NCBI RefSeq assembly: GCF_905147045.1 | Contig: NC_065904.1 | Coordinates: 10,912,001-10,976,000 of the forward strand | Reading direction: 5' to 3' | Length of the DNA stretch: 64,000 bases | Source: Nymphalis io | Taxonomy: Eukaryota > Arthropoda > Insecta > Lepidoptera > Nymphalidae | Shown here: positions 1 through 11,779 of the stretch, in pieces | How positions within the stretch are numbered: position 1 is the first letter of the stretch | Layout of the letters: the number at the start of each line of letters is the position of its first letter | Notes under the pieces: model-generated | What the model was told of the DNA's origin: nothing | The model's database searches: none | Seen by the model: only the letters and a program-made list of their open reading frames with translations | Made by a program: the position numbers and the translations under genes

Positions 1-154
1 TAATGACAGAAAACGGCATGATGAACGGCTTTCTTATAACGTCATGTTCCCTGTGCCGCCAATATGTTTTTTTTATTTATTTTATACTTTATATTAATTT
101 ATTGATTTTCTTTAATAATGTATTTTTCAATAACTATTAACTTTGACGATTCGC

Positions 155-282
155 AAATGCCAGGTGATAAGCATAACGATACTTTATCTCCTTCTTTTAA
201 ATGTTAAATCAATAATGACAGAAAGGAATAAATAAGTGCTTAGCTAAATAGCCGTTAAGCAACGTTTATAAATAATGCCGAT
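155..282 (-). repeat. Repeat G copy 1 (MITE-like)
   Basis: The reverse complement carries the signature 'tttataaacgttgctta' followed about 30 bases later by 'tctgtcattattgattt', then 'cttatcacctg'. The same order occurs at 21430-21540 and 27905-28072. It has no coding capacity. Seen directly: three matching copies. Inferred: a non-autonomous DNA transposon remnant, because the 27.9 kb copy has inverted ends. Confidence 0.5.
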
Positions 283-2247
283 ACTTACATTTTTGTTATA
301 TTGTTCGTGTATAAGTTCAATATTATATAATATTAATTATCAAGCATATTCGTGTTTGTTACAAGATGTAATCAATCAAACCAACACTGGCGAGGTAGTC
401 GACTTTGAAATTAATTTGCGTTCAGGCTTGCCGTCTTTACCGGATTAGCATATCACAGACGGAGACGGGCTATTGACCTCACTCTGTTGAGTCATTAACG
501 GAAAAATGTACTTTAAATATTCATAAACCTTATTGTGACATTTATATGGGTATATAGTAACCACTGGATGGATGTTTGAAGGACTTATAGTTAAAAGGTT
601 CGGACGCGGTACATTTGTTGTAGAAATTAGTTGCGTACAATATACGATACAATATAATATAACGAATCAAGATGATCCAGTGGCCTGAAAACGGGAATCG
701 TAATCGAAGATTGTGGATCTTTATTCTGGCCAGGCTTTCCGTGCTTCGTTCAGGCGTTTTCATATGCATAATTTGTCTTATAATTAATTTCTTGCTCGGT
801 ATTGAAAGAATACGTATTGAGGAAACTTACTTGTGTCGTTGTCCATCACATAAGTACACCAATCACCTATCCGCATTTAAGCAGAGTAGCTCCTGGAGTA
901 TTTTGCCTAATAGTGGGAAATTTAACTGAAAGTTACTTTAACGTTATGTCATATAATAATATTAATGTGATTCCACACCCAAAGGACTTATTGTCTCAAA
1001 TCTCATAGAATTTTCTATTGATAGATGATCACTTATATGTGTTACCCATTTGTAAGTTTTCTAGATAAAAAAATGCAATCAGCAAATGAAATTATCAAAC
1101 ACTTATATACTATACTTTTTTAATTAAACATAAAACAAGCAATCGTATTTGGCAATATATTGTATCAGAAGATTCTAGAAAAAAATAAAAATGTTTCAAT
1201 TATCGATATACATTCATACGTGAAGGTAGTGAATCGCCTCCAGGTATTTTCATATATAATTGAATATTTAAAGCTGTCGTGAACATTTAACATAAATATC
1301 AATATTTTCTTATTTTTTCAAGCTGATAGTGAATTGTCGACTACCAATAAATAAATATATATTAGTGTTATAAAATTGGTGATTACTTATGGACATTAAA
1401 GATGATCTGATAAACTCACAATAACCATTTCGAAAGAATCGAAGACATAATACAAGATTTTCAATTTATCAAAACGCGTAACGTACAAGTAGAGAGCGCA
1501 ACATATTACGATACGAGCAAATATAGAAGTGCAGAAATTGTAAGAGCACTAATGTTATTATTGTGATTTCAAAAGGCCACCGGTTCTTGGACGGTGACAA
1601 ATACGTCTCAATAAGCGCGATGTAGACGCCGAGCCGGCCTTCTGTTCTCCTCCAGGGTTGCCTCATATCACATTTATTTATTAAAAAATTATATTATACT
1701 TATAAAATGTTCTTGAAAGTATGCTAGAATCGATATTTAAGTGTTACGAAAAATCTTTAGACTAAGGTTAAATAAGTGAAATGAAATTTGGACGCGATGG
1801 AAGTTAATCTATGTGCCATTTAATATATATATATATATTATAGAAGGAAGTGGAGTAGTTTATATTTTTAAATTTAAATTAAAAATTATTTGATTTGTTA
1901 AAATTTTATATTGTTTAAAATCTTACATTTTTATTCTACATTGTGTCTTACTTTACGAACAATCAGAGTATACTATACTATATATATATATATACTGTAC
2001 TAAAGTACAGTATTAAACAATCTTTCATTCATAGTAAAAAACAAATATTGTTCAGTGCAAAACAAAAAAAGTTATTATGTGGTGGTTTCGGTATCGGTGT
2101 CATATTTTTATTCACATTATAAGAATATGTGGCCTTTCTCGAATAGACGGTGATATATAAATTATAATCTCTTCTTTCTGCAGTGACAATACAGACATAA
2201 ACGACTACAACCTTACTACTTTAGTTTTGACTGCCTTTGTGGCTTCT
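283..2247. other. No recognisable gene; AT-rich unique sequence
   Basis: Only short random frames are present. A GC-richer patch at about 1570-1670 encodes a 65-residue minus-strand frame starting MRQPWRRTEGRLGVYIALIE. It has no recognised domain and turns hydrophobic and AT-rich downstream, so it is left uncalled. Short TA runs lie at about 1826-1842 and 1979-1995. Confidence 0.6.
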
Positions 2248-2725
2248 GTGGCTTTGTGGCTAGATATAAGACCGCTGACCCAGAGGTCCTGGGTTCAAAT
2301 CTCAGGTTAGGCCGATAAAAAGTTATTGGGTTTTTCTGTTGAATATTCTCAATAGCAGCCCGGAGTCTGGAAGTTGGTAATGTTTAGAGTCGTCGCACAT
2401 GGGCCACCGACCACAACCACAAAATGCCGCCACCGGCATATTTCCTGTAGTTTTCATACATTTTATGTGGACTCGCTGCACACGGTTGAAGTCGGTGGCC
2501 AGCAGACGCTACAAATCTGTTTATTGCTGTTCCTTGGAAATCACGTCCTGGGCCTGAACTCTTTCCAGTCGTGTCGGATTGCCGTCCTATCGGATTATGA
2601 GAGTTAGGGAATAGAGAGTGCACCTGTGCTTACGCACACACGTGTGCACTATAATATGTCCTGCGCATTAAGTTAATCTTTTTTGAGATTGGCCGCCATG
2701 GCCGAAATCGATCTGGAGGACCTTT
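2248..2725 (+). mobile_element. SINE-D copy 1, with internal insertion
   Basis: It starts with a tRNA-like head ('gtggctagatataag' A-box region and 'ctgggttcaaatctcag' B-box and T-arm), then the family body 'aaaaagttattgggttttt' and 'cagcccggagtctggaagttgg'. It ends with the tail 'gtgtcggattgccgtcctat' and 'gtgcactataatatgtcctg'. Relative to the copy at 15977, about 130 bases are inserted around 2390-2535, flanked by a 10-bp inverted repeat. The family is transcribed by Pol III from internal boxes and depends on LINE machinery. Confidence 0.8.
2402..2500. repeat. 99-bp insert with 10-bp inverted ends in SINE-D
   Basis: 'ggccaccgac' at 2402-2411 is matched by its exact reverse complement 'gtcggtggcc' at 2491-2500. 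The enclosed sequence is absent from other SINE-D copies. No clear target-site duplication is visible. It could be a tiny foldback element or a chance repeat inside a subfamily-specific segment. Confidence 0.4.
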
Positions 2726-3924
2726 TATACATATATCAGATATTCTCGAAGAGTAAAAACATAATAAAGTCTCACGAATAAATATAAAAGAAATAAATCT
2801 GTATCATTCTCAACCCTGGTCTCAGATATTCGCAGTTCGTACTTTTAATCTCTCTTTATTTTCTGTCCTTACAAGAGGGTGTTGTGTGTTTGTCTTTTGT
2901 TTAGCGATCCCGGCTGCCAACACGGGTACCTTCCTTAGTGACAGTTATAAGAAATATTTATTTTATAACAGTTCCTTGCGTAATATTTTAGAGCGATTTT
3001 AAAAGCTTTCACAGCCAGACTACTGAGCTTCGGAGGGTAATGTGTTCAGTTCTACATATGTATATACAATTATACATGTATATATACGTATTGTCTAACT
3101 TTAACACCTGAGATCCTTGACATCCATGGTGTCAAATGTCACTGTCTATATGACGTAATCAAATGTATATAATATCCTAACTATTGAGTTCGGCTTGTGT
3201 CTGTTATCGGAGTGATCATGTAAGGGTGTGGTTTGTAGTGTAGGAGGAGGAGTGGGTACAAGGTTCGGTCACGAAGTGCTGGTTTGTTTTTGGCTTTGGT
3301 ATTTTTGTTTTTACGTAAAACGCATTATCATTTCTATAGACATCATAGATATAGTCTTGATATGTTTATTCATGTCTCAGTTTAATATAAATATATTAAG
3401 TGTAAAAATAGGATTCTTGACTGTTTTTTTCGCTTCATAATAGAATTTATGCTTCGCACCGGTGCGGCACTATATTCACGTTTAATTTAATTGTTATAAT
3501 ATTATTTTTATTTTATTATCGGCACAAGAGAAATGCACATGGCACAAGGTTATTTGATGCTAAGCGAACCCTTTGAATAAGTAAAGTATCTTAAGAGACA
3601 ATCACAATAAAAAAATAGTTATCACGGGACACCCAGTATATTATATGAAACATTGAAAATGAATATTTAATAAATTTTGTATAATAATGTAATACGATAT
3701 CATTATATTTAGTTATTATAACATTGAATCAAAAGCCTTGTCTTGAAAAACCTTGAAATTTCTTTAATTTTACTTCACACTCTTCTATAGTAATGGCATA
3801 CAATTTTTCATTGGCATCGGCGACACGAGTTTTCATTATTTCTATAAGTTTTCTATACGATTAAATTCAGAGTGGTTACATTTGAATTAACAGTTTTGAA
3901 GAAAAATAATCCGTAATCCGTCCG
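2726..3924. other. No recognisable feature
   Basis: AT-rich sequence with only short frames. A GT-rich patch at 3215-3305 gives a short plus frame without a recognisable motif. No member of the families described here is visible. Confidence 0.6.
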
Positions 3925-4224
3925 TAACAGCCTGTGAATGTCCCACTGCTGGGCTAAAGGCCTCCTCTCCTCTTTTTGAGGAGAAGGTTTGGAGCTTATT
4001 CCACCACGCTGCTCCAATGCGGGTTGGTAGAATTCACATGTGGCACAATTTCAGTGAAATTCGACACATGCAGGTTTCCTCACGATGTTTTCCTTCACCG
4101 TAAAGCACGAGATGAATTATAATCACAAATTAAGCACATGAAAATTCAGTGGTGCTTGCCCGGGTTTGAACCCACGATCATCGGTTAAGATTCACGCGTT
4201 CTTACCACTGGGCCATCTCGGCTT
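3925..4224 (-). mobile_element. SINE-A, full-length copy
   Basis: Best-preserved minus-strand member. Read in reverse: a tRNA-like head with 'agccgagatggcccagtgg' (A box), a B box seen here as 'gggtttgaaccc' at 4162-4173, a body with 'ttcatgtgcttaatttgtg' and 'gagcagcgtggtggaata', and the 3' end 'cccagcagtgggacattcac' plus 'aggctgttac'. A 9-bp direct repeat 'aaaaataat' (3902-3910 and 4229-4237) is a plausible target-site duplication around a short unusual tail. Overlapping frames are shadows. Confidence 0.88.
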
Positions 4225-4814
4225 TGATAAAAATAATAATAAACAAAATAACATGACACTTGTAACGCTCCCTATAAGTTCGAGGCACGTGGAAGCTAGC
4301 GCGAACTGGTTTATTTCAGTTTTAGTCGCAGTGTGTCATTACACTACTACACACGCATAAACGTCTCCAAGCTGATTTACCTGTACTATATAAGCGTATC
4401 ATCATACAGCATTTATGATTCATGACAGCTGAAGTCTTTCTGGTTGAAAATTAAATGTATTTACGCAGCCCTTTAAGCGGGTCATGCATTACGTATGTAA
4501 CTAGATGATACTAGAGGGTACCGCTTGTTAGAACTACAATTAAATTTATTTAGTCTTTTAAATTGTAAAGTCATAATTTGAAGGTAAATACTTTAACACT
4601 AATACTCCTACATTGATCTAAATGCTATCATAATCAGAAGTTTTGGAGTATTATTCAGGTGCCCATAAATTAATTCGTTTAATGTATAGTTATTTTTTAT
4701 CCGGAGAGTTAGTTTGACAGATTCTGTCAAAGAAGGATACTTGAAAAATCGTAATTTTTTTTGAAGAGAATACGCTTGTATTATAGATTATATCCGACAT
4801 TGGCCGGTTTCTTA
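4225..4814. other. No recognisable feature
   Basis: AT-rich, no sustained frame, no family match. Confidence 0.6.
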
Positions 4815-4953
4815 ACGATTTTTTTTATCACAGTTCATGAGATAAGTTATAAACAAGAATTAAATGCATGCAAACTTAATGGCTTGCCCAGGCTTGAACC
4901 CATAATCTTCAGTTAAGGTTCACATATTCTAATAATTGGGCCATCTCGGCTCG
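4815..4953 (-). mobile_element. SINE-A fragment, old
   Basis: Keeps the tRNA-like head ('gcttgaaccc' B box, 'gggccatctcggct' head end) and part of the body, with many substitutions. The 3' half of the SINE is missing. Confidence 0.65.
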
Positions 4954-5654
4954 TAAAATACATGATTGAACTCTAGAAATATAGAACCTACTTTTTGGAA
5001 GCGAGATGAAAATTTATATCTAAGCTTGATTTTCAGGAACAATTTTCCAACAGACAATAAAAAAACATTCAAATAAAAAAAAATATTCAAGTAATAGTGT
5101 CCCATACAAAGTGTTGGTTGCTTTCTAATTTATGTATCTCATTGGTCGTTATCTTTATAAATATGTAAATTTAACCGCTTAGAGTTTTTGCCTCATCATC
5201 AAAGACCCCTAATTTGTCTGTCCTCATGTCTGCGAACACAATACTTTGTAATTGCAGCGCATAATTAATACGAAGATGACTCACCCTGTCTTTGTCTCTT
5301 TGTGGCGTGTCTTTTAATTTATGAGGTAGTATGCGAGGAAAGGAACAAAAGAGTTTTATTTAAAACATGTGTGTAGAAAACTATAGGACTTGAAGCGGAA
5401 ATATTTTCAACTTTATATATAAATTAAATTAATTCTAAAAAACAAAGCATTGTTAAAAACAAGCTTTTACGTATAAAATTTTGGGTATATGCTGTTGACC
5501 GTTGATGAGCTCCTTCATCTGAAGCCAATTCAAAGCTTAGAATTGGGTCACGCGTGTAATAAAAATGTATTATCATTGGAACTGAGTCAAATTGTAATAT
5601 TTCAACAACATAGGATAAAAGGAAGTGGTTACAAGTTACAAAAAGAGTTAGGTA
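4954..5654. other. No recognisable feature
   Basis: AT-rich sequence with no matches to the repeat families. The 67-residue plus frame at 5489-5692 runs into element E and is not credible as a gene. Confidence 0.55.
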
Positions 5655-5669
5655 AGGTGCGATTTATAA
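5655..5669 (+). repeat. Left target-site duplication of element E
   Basis: 'aggtgcgatttataa' is repeated exactly at 6011-6025, on both sides of a GC-rich, A-tailed insert. Confidence 0.92.
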
Positions 5670-6010
5670 CAGCCCTGACGCTCGGGGCTTAAAAGATAGG
5701 AAACCCCCGGGGCTGTAGACGCATGAGGCGCCCTCACGTGTTTTAGGCGGTCTTGAGTAGGGATGGCCTCGCGCTACCATACGTACCAGCGGAGTGCATA
5801 GGGGGGGCGGCGGCGAATTTACCTTCTGAAGAGAGCTCCGTCGAGCAGCGAGTGAAATATAGCACAAGATGCGTGTGTTATATCGACACGATCACAGCCT
5901 ATCCGATCCATGCCGACGGCAGCCACCGGAGTATCTTTAGTGGGTAAGAATCCCACAGGACCCGGCTCCCCCAAGAGATACCTTTTGAAGGTTTCATTGC
6001 GTGAAAAAAA
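5670..6010 (+). mobile_element. Element E copy 1: retroposed, A-tailed, 341 bp
   Basis: A GC-rich block with an A-run at its 3' end, bounded by a perfect 15-bp duplication. This structure marks target-primed reverse transcription. It contains no long frame and no tRNA-like head was recognised. A diverged partner lies inverted at 59645-59835, sharing the 'gtgggtaagaat', 'ggatcgga..aggct' and 'cggagctctc' blocks on the appropriate strand. Most likely the 5'-truncated 3' end of a LINE, or a SINE of unrecognised origin. Confidence 0.85.
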
Positions 6011-6025
6011 AGGTGCGATTTATAA
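6011..6025 (+). repeat. Right target-site duplication of element E
   Basis: Exact repeat of 5655-5669, directly after the A-tail. Confidence 0.92.
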
Positions 6026-6524
6026 GTATTTGTAAAATAATTAAATTCTAAGTAATATTTCCTTAAAATAATTGATGTTTGAAGACTGTCTAATAATATA
6101 TTTCTTATTTATAAATTTCATAAAAAAACTCCTAGTCTGACTTATATCCTGAAGAAGCACTTTTCAAACTTGGACATCAATATAAACCCATTACCAACGA
6201 AGAGGCTTTTGTTTTTTATCACGTTGGCGATAAATCCTGTCAGACGGCTTAAGGTATTTTACGATGAAAAAGGCCAATGCCCAAACATTGGTGTTATAAT
6301 ATACATATACAATGCATAGCATTGCATTATAGAAATACTATGAGCATAAAAATGACTGTCTAGATAAATTAATCGGATGAATTACTAATGCGAAGAGCAT
6401 TACTAAGGGTATTACTAATATACCAAGTGTCTGTATTTTTGGCATTTGTCTCTAAATATAATCTTAAATGTGCACCTAATTTATAATTTTAAATAGCTTA
6501 CTAGCATACGCAAAAAAGAAAAAG
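6026..6524. other. No recognisable feature
   Basis: AT-rich, no frames of note. Confidence 0.6.
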
Positions 6525-6600
6525 TAAGTGCTCCAATACGGATTGGTGGAAACACGTAGGAGATTCACTTATTTTAATCATTGGGCTATTATGACTCGGC
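6525..6600 (-). mobile_element. SINE-A remnant, internally deleted
   Basis: 'gctccaatacggattggtgg' (body) is joined almost directly to 'cattgggctat..actcggc' (head end), so most of the element is lost. Low information. Confidence 0.4.
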
Positions 6601-6929
6601 ACAAACTAGTATTTATTAAATTTATTATTTGAACATTTTTATATTATGTAATAAGTTGGATCAGTGGATGAACACGTAGGTTTATTCAAAGATCGCGTAA
6701 TCCACTAATCCATGACCGCTATGGTCCTGTCGCCCCTATGGAACAGCATCGTGACATTACCTTCAAATATTTGACAACGTTAAAGCTATTCTTTAGTAAA
6801 AAAATGATTTTCGATTGCCGACCCGATCGTAAAATGTAGAAAACTTCTTCACGTTTCGATGACGCACAACATTCTCACATACATAATAAACACCCTTGTT
6901 GGCCTATTTTTTAATGTCTGAGATTATGA

Positions 6930-7080
6930 AATAGATACAGGTAAGGTATATAAGACATATTCCGAGGTTCTAGGTTTAAATTCCAGGTGAGGCTATCACA
7001 AAGTTCACAAAGTTTGAAAGTTAGTAATGTTTAAATTCCCATTCCTTGAAAATTTGATAAAGCCGTTGGTTGAGATTTGC
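6930..7080 (+). mobile_element. SINE-D remnant
   Basis: 'ccgaggttctaggtttaaat' resembles the D-family T-arm. It is followed by 'tttgaaagttagtaatgtt' and 'ccttgaaaa..gataaagccgttgg', in the order of the complete D copy at 15977. Heavily diverged. Confidence 0.5.
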
Positions 7081-8037
7081 AGCCCAGTTTCGAGGACATT
7101 GTCATCTGTCTTTTCACGATCGAGTGCTTAGTCTAACTTTGAGTTTTGTTACAGAATAGCTTTGTCAGAGAGAAAACTTTTGCACGACAGTAGCACATTG
7201 CATGTGTTTTATATAAAAATTAAAATGATATATCTTTTTAATACTAATAGAAATAAAAAAATGATGAAACCAAAATTTAACATTAAGAATTTAATAATTC
7301 GAATACTTTTATTAGCGCCAAGTGAAAATAACATAAAATGTCTTGTCAATGTCAATCACGTCCGAGGCAGAGGATATTTAGACGACCGATTAAGTTTTTA
7401 TCTATTAAATGAATACATAAAATTACTTTCCATACAACTAGTCACGTGTACAAACATTTACAAACAAGTGAACTGTGTAACAGGTCGTCTGGCAGTCGCC
7501 GGGGTGAATGGCTAGTGTAGAATAGGCTCCGTCGGGTCAATCACTCCGGTCTGGTGTGACACACGGTGGTGGAGCACTGGACACATATTGATTAAAAAAA
7601 TGTCTAAACGAAATACATAAATTTGAAGAACCAATCAGACGAATATTAAAAATTCGAAAGTCTGTCTGACATGTAAGATGGTTACCTTATTACCGTTTAA
7701 CTACTGAATCGAATCGTAATGGATTTCAATAGTAGGAAGGTTGTATGGGAACTATATAATGTTATACATATTTCTACGCGATGTGTGGTAGATTTGTATA
7801 AAAAATTAAAAGAGTGTAACAGTTCCAAATAACTGTTCGTTTAATAAGTCGAGTACAAGATTAAAGCTCCATGTTTATATTAAATTGGCAATATACTTTA
7901 TATACTCTATATAATTTTTTTTATATAAATTAAAATGGTTCCTATAATTGCTATTACTTATTACCCAGCGTGACTTCAACCTTCAGAACTTTGCAAATGT
8001 GTCTAATATAAATATCCATATAATAATTATGATGATG
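7081..8037. other. Unclassified; GC-richer patch near 7480-7590
   Basis: A 117-residue plus frame (7162-7515) is lysine- and isoleucine-rich without a recognisable motif and ends in a GC-richer stretch. It looks like chance in AT-rich DNA. The patch itself matches none of the families here. Confidence 0.4.
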
Positions 8038-8470
8038 CCCTCCTGACCGATTTCGCCCACAGCGGTCAATCTCAAGAGGGATTAGCCAACTGCGCAGGAT
8101 ATATATAGTAACAGCCTGTTAATATCCCACTGCTGGGTTAAGGCCTCCTCTCCCTTTTGAGGAGAAGGTTTGGATCTTATTCCACCACGCTGCTCCAATG
8201 CGGGTTGGTGGAATACACGTGTGGCATAATTTTAATTATATTAGGCACATGCAGGTTTTCTCACGATGTTTATAATAGTGCATAAGTGTGTGCGCAAGCC
8301 CAGATGCACTCTCTTATAATCCGATAGGACGGCTGTCTGACACGACCGGAAAGAGTTCAAGCGCAAGATCAACGGCTTTACGTGCTTTCCGAAGCACAGG
8401 AGTGTACACACTTCCAACTTCCAGACTCCGAGCTGCTACTGAGAGTTTTCGACAGAAAAGCACAGTAATA
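8038..8470 (-). mobile_element. SINE-D, interrupted by SINE-A
   Basis: In reverse the D tail runs from 'cctcctgaccgatttcgccc' to 'actgcgcaggatatata', breaks at 8107, and resumes at 8275 ('agtgcataagtgtgtgcgca'). It continues through 'cgataggacggc', 'cgtgctttccgaagcac' and 'ccagactccgagctgctactg'. The tRNA-like head is absent. The SINE-A lies cleanly between matching D halves, so D is the older insertion. Confidence 0.82.
8107..8272 (-). mobile_element. SINE-A, 5'-truncated, nested in SINE-D
   Basis: Runs from the 3' end ('taacagcctgttaatatccc') to 'catgcaggttttctcacgat' and then stops, lacking the tRNA-like head. Truncation at the 5' side is typical of incomplete target-primed reverse transcription. 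Confidence 0.85.
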
Positions 8471-9149
8471 TGTTTTGGTATCGAATCATTAATTAATTTA
8501 ATGTTTTCTTTAAAGTATATTTTAGCAGTCATTTTTTTAGATAAAATACATTCTTATTTTAAAATTTTCGCAGCTAAATGTAAATAAACCTTTTCTCTAT
8601 TATTATTATTTTCTCCAGGTAAACTTGCTTGTCACGCGTTCTAGCCGTGTGTTAATTTTATTAGATACATAACTATCCAAACTTCCAGACAGACAAATGA
8701 ATTCACAAGTTCTTGAAACTTGAACCCAGGCTTTAGAGTTTCCACTGATGGACTTAGACATCTTGATATTCGATTTGAAACGAGAATTTACATGCATGTA
8801 CATGTAATTTTATTTACTGTTAAACTGAAAACTGCATGCAATAATAGACGTTGGTAATCTTAAATTAGTCAATATTTTAAAATGTCTGTGGTCAGGCAAA
8901 TGATCACCTGCTATCAAAATGGGTGATCAAATCAAATCAAAGTGATATGTAACAAATTATTTACGATAGGAAGGTTTCAGGGCAATTGTAAATGAAGAAA
9001 CAAAAACATTTATACTATGTAAAAGGCAATGTTCGACTGAGTGGCTATCAACGCCCATGACATAGAAACATGTTTGCTTTCGTTATGTAGTGCAACGCAT
9101 TAAGCCAAAATGGCTTATTGGCTAAAACAAGTGAATCTTACTGAATTTC
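8471..9149. other. No recognisable feature
   Basis: AT-rich; short random frames on both strands only. Confidence 0.6.
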
Positions 9150-9262
9150 AACAGTTTAAGCCTTAGCAAGCATCACTGAGTTTTCATCTGCTTAATTTGC
9201 ATTCATGAATGATGCAAAACATCACGAGGAACCTGCACGATTGATGATATTCTGGGACGAAC
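9150..9262 (+). mobile_element. SINE-A body remnant
   Basis: 'agcatcactgagttttcatc', 'tgcttaatttgcat' and 'catcacgaggaacctgca' follow the SINE-A order. The head is barely detectable and the 3' half is missing. Confidence 0.5.
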
Positions 9263-9839
9263 TCACGCAAACTAAAAAAGCTCGGAAGCCTTACATTTTT
9301 GCCTATTAATGTAACATTCGTGAGTCAATGTTATTTATTACAATTATCACAACAACCACATACATACCTTTTTAGCTAAAGCTTTGCTAAGTTGTGCACG
9401 ACTTGACTTGACATGACATGACATGAGTAATTTTTAGTCGATCTAAATCGTAAGCGATTTGAATCGTCTAAATTTAATTTAAACTAAAGTGAATCAACAG
9501 AGTAGCTTTTAATTTATTCGTTAAGTAATTAAATTTATAAAAAATATACTATAGCTTCTTATAATACCTGTTGGAATTGACTGTACGTTTAGACAAAACA
9601 CAGTAGTAAGATCTAGGCATTCTAACTTGTTCGAGTACTCTCAGTAATTAACACCGCACAGATCATCTGAGGACTTCGCGAAGTCTGACGCTGAACTTCT
9701 TCAGTTATGCTACGGTTTTGAAGAGAAACGGCTAACTAGCGTCGAGGGAGTGAATACTGTTGCTGCCTTTTGTCCCGCGTTAGGAACTTAACCGTAACTG
9801 CGATGGTTTTATACACTCAGTAACATCAAGGATTTAAAA
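9263..9839. other. Unclassified; includes a short ACATG run
   Basis: A short pentamer tract (ttgac/acatg) lies at about 9400-9426. Sequence at 9600-9800 is GC-richer than its surroundings and matches no family seen here. Confidence 0.45.
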
Positions 9840-10030
9840 TTAATATTATAAATGCATAAGAAACTCTGTCTGTTTGTCACGCTCTCATGGCTAAATCACT
9901 AAAAAATTTTGATGAAACTAGATGTGAAGCTAACTTGAGTCTCAAGAGATGAAATTTACTTCTGTTTTATACATAACACCTGCCCCCCTCTCCCCTAAAA
10001 CGTGGATGAGAACTAGTAGTAAATAATTCA
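9840..10030 (+). repeat. Repeat F copy 1 (Helitron-like)
   Basis: The block order is 'attataaatgc', then 'tctgtctgtttgtcacgctc', then 'aaaaattttgatgaaactag', then 'agctaacttgagtctcaag', then a C-rich stretch. The order recurs at 14960, 20390, 45080, 50160 and 57107. The 57 kb copy ends in a GC-rich hairpin, which suggests a non-autonomous Helitron; this is inference. Confidence 0.55.
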
Positions 10031-10391
10031 AAAATAAGATTATTATCTTAATAAATTATAATTAATGTTAATTTTTATGTTTATCCTCTATGCGCTTTTA
10101 AGCCATTCGTACGATTGTGTTAAGACTTGCGGGAGTTGATGTGTGTATGCGGATGGAAAGGAAGATTCTGTTCTTTTTCTTTATGTAATATATGCATATT
10201 TATTGACATTTTATATCCAAAGCCGGGTCTGGTAGATAGTTTGTATATAACAATAATAATAATGAAATAAGTCGATTCACTTAAATAAGATATACAAGAG
10301 TACGAAAGTATAAGCTAATAAATAAGACCTAAGTTAAACTAAAATTTGACGGTAGTATATATGTATGATGAGTGAGCTTGACTTCGAGTTA

Positions 10392-10495
10392 TGAGAGAAA
10401 AGCCAAAACCTTTTTTATTACCCGACTCGAGATTGAACTCACTAACTTGGGAACTGCAACTTTATAAGTTAGGCATTGGACCAACGAAGCATTAA
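10392..10495 (-). mobile_element. SINE-D tRNA-like head
   Basis: The reverse complement reads 'cttcgttggtccaatgccta' then a T-arm-like 'gtgagttcaatctcgag' and 'aataaaaaaggttttgg', matching the first 100 bases of D. The body is missing. Confidence 0.6.
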
Positions 10496-10551
10496 GAGTT
10501 ATTTGGCTTATGTAATATTTAAAGAACAACATTAAAAGACTTATAATTATA

Positions 10552-10852
10552 AGAAACCGATGGCTCAGTGGTAAGAACGCGTGAATCTTACCAATGATCG
10601 TGGGTTCAAACCCGGCCATTCACCATTGAATTTTCATGTGCTTAATTTGTGATTATAATTCATCTCGTGCTTGACGGTTAAGGAAAACATCAGAGAAAAC
10701 CTGCATGTGTCTAATTTCACTGAAATTCGGCCACATGTGAATTCCACCAAACTGCATGGAGCAGCGTGGTGGAATATGTTCCAAAACCTTCTCCTCAAAA
10801 AGGGAGAGGAGGCCTTAGCCCAGCAGTGGGACATTTACTTACTGTATTTAAA
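10552..10852 (+). mobile_element. SINE-A, near full length
   Basis: Head 'gatggctcagtggtaagaac' (A box) and 'gtgggttcaaacccgg' (B box, 10599-10614), body, and 'cccagcagtgggacattta' at the 3' end. Sixty bases downstream of the SINE-D head in opposite orientation. Frames on both strands here are shadows. Confidence 0.88.
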
Positions 10853-11395
10853 GTCTTATAATAATAATCTAAAAAATACTGTTCGCTAAATTTCGACCAA
10901 TAAAGGATACTACGGTATAGTTAATGAATGCAAATGTGCATTGCAATGATGTTATCAAATAAAACACAACTATGACCTTAATAATAATATAATAAAATTA
11001 AACAGTGCTATTAAGAACGTCCCGACTACAAATAGAACTGGAATGAGCAGCTTCCTAGATTATATCGGATTATATCTACACTATGCACTGTGCGTGACTT
11101 TCGTTTCCTTTATTTATTTTATTTTATTATCACAATTTTATTTATATACAAAAAAAATTATATATAAATTAAATGTTTCCATATAGGTGACATGAAAGCT
11201 AGCTAGAAATGTCGACTCCAATCTTTTGTCGATTCGATAAATCTCCAAAATGTTTTATGCCGTTAAGCAATTTTCTTGCGAGGTAAGTATATTGTTATTA
11301 AAAATATAGATAAATAAAGTTAATTTTAAAAGACTTTATAAAATGCAACGTTATCTTGTAAATATCACTTCGTATCGTATGTAAATGTACGTGGA
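10853..11395. other. No recognisable feature
   Basis: AT-rich, no family match. Confidence 0.6.
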
Positions 11396-11552
11396 GATGA
11401 AACCTGCATGTGTCTAATTTCATCGAAATTTTGCCACATGTGTATTCCACCAACCCGCATTGGAGCAGCGTGGTGGAATAAGCTCCAAACCTTCTCCTCA
11501 AAAAGGGAGAGGAGGCCTTAGCTCAGCAGTGGGACATTTACAGGCTGTTACT
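11396..11552 (+). mobile_element. SINE-A, 5'-truncated
   Basis: Begins inside the body at 'gatgaaacctgcatgtg' and runs to the 3' end 'caggctgttac'. No tRNA-like head, so not expected to be transcribed from its own Pol III boxes. Confidence 0.85.
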
Positions 11553-11779
11553 TTACTACTTACTTTTATCGTAAATGTTGTAAGCCTACTTACGTGATAC
11601 GATATTTTGATGCGTATTTTTTAAATATTATGATTGTATAGTGTGGTATAATCAATATCACCTTCTGACATTTAATGAGTTTCGGATTTACTCTTACGAA
11701 CGATAAGACTAATTCCATAAAGAAAATATTTCATGTTCATTGTTGTCAGATACAAATTGCTTGTGTAATGTCCGTAGCC

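Noticed and set aside
1469..1666. Possible exon on the minus strand in a GC-richer patch
   Set aside because: Only about 35 residues look non-random. There is no partner exon, motif or clear splice sites that could be supported.
7162..7515. 117-residue open frame as a host gene
   Set aside because: Composition follows AT-rich DNA (Lys, Ile, Asn), no domain or signal is visible, no splice or codon evidence. Frames of this size are expected by chance in 64 kb.
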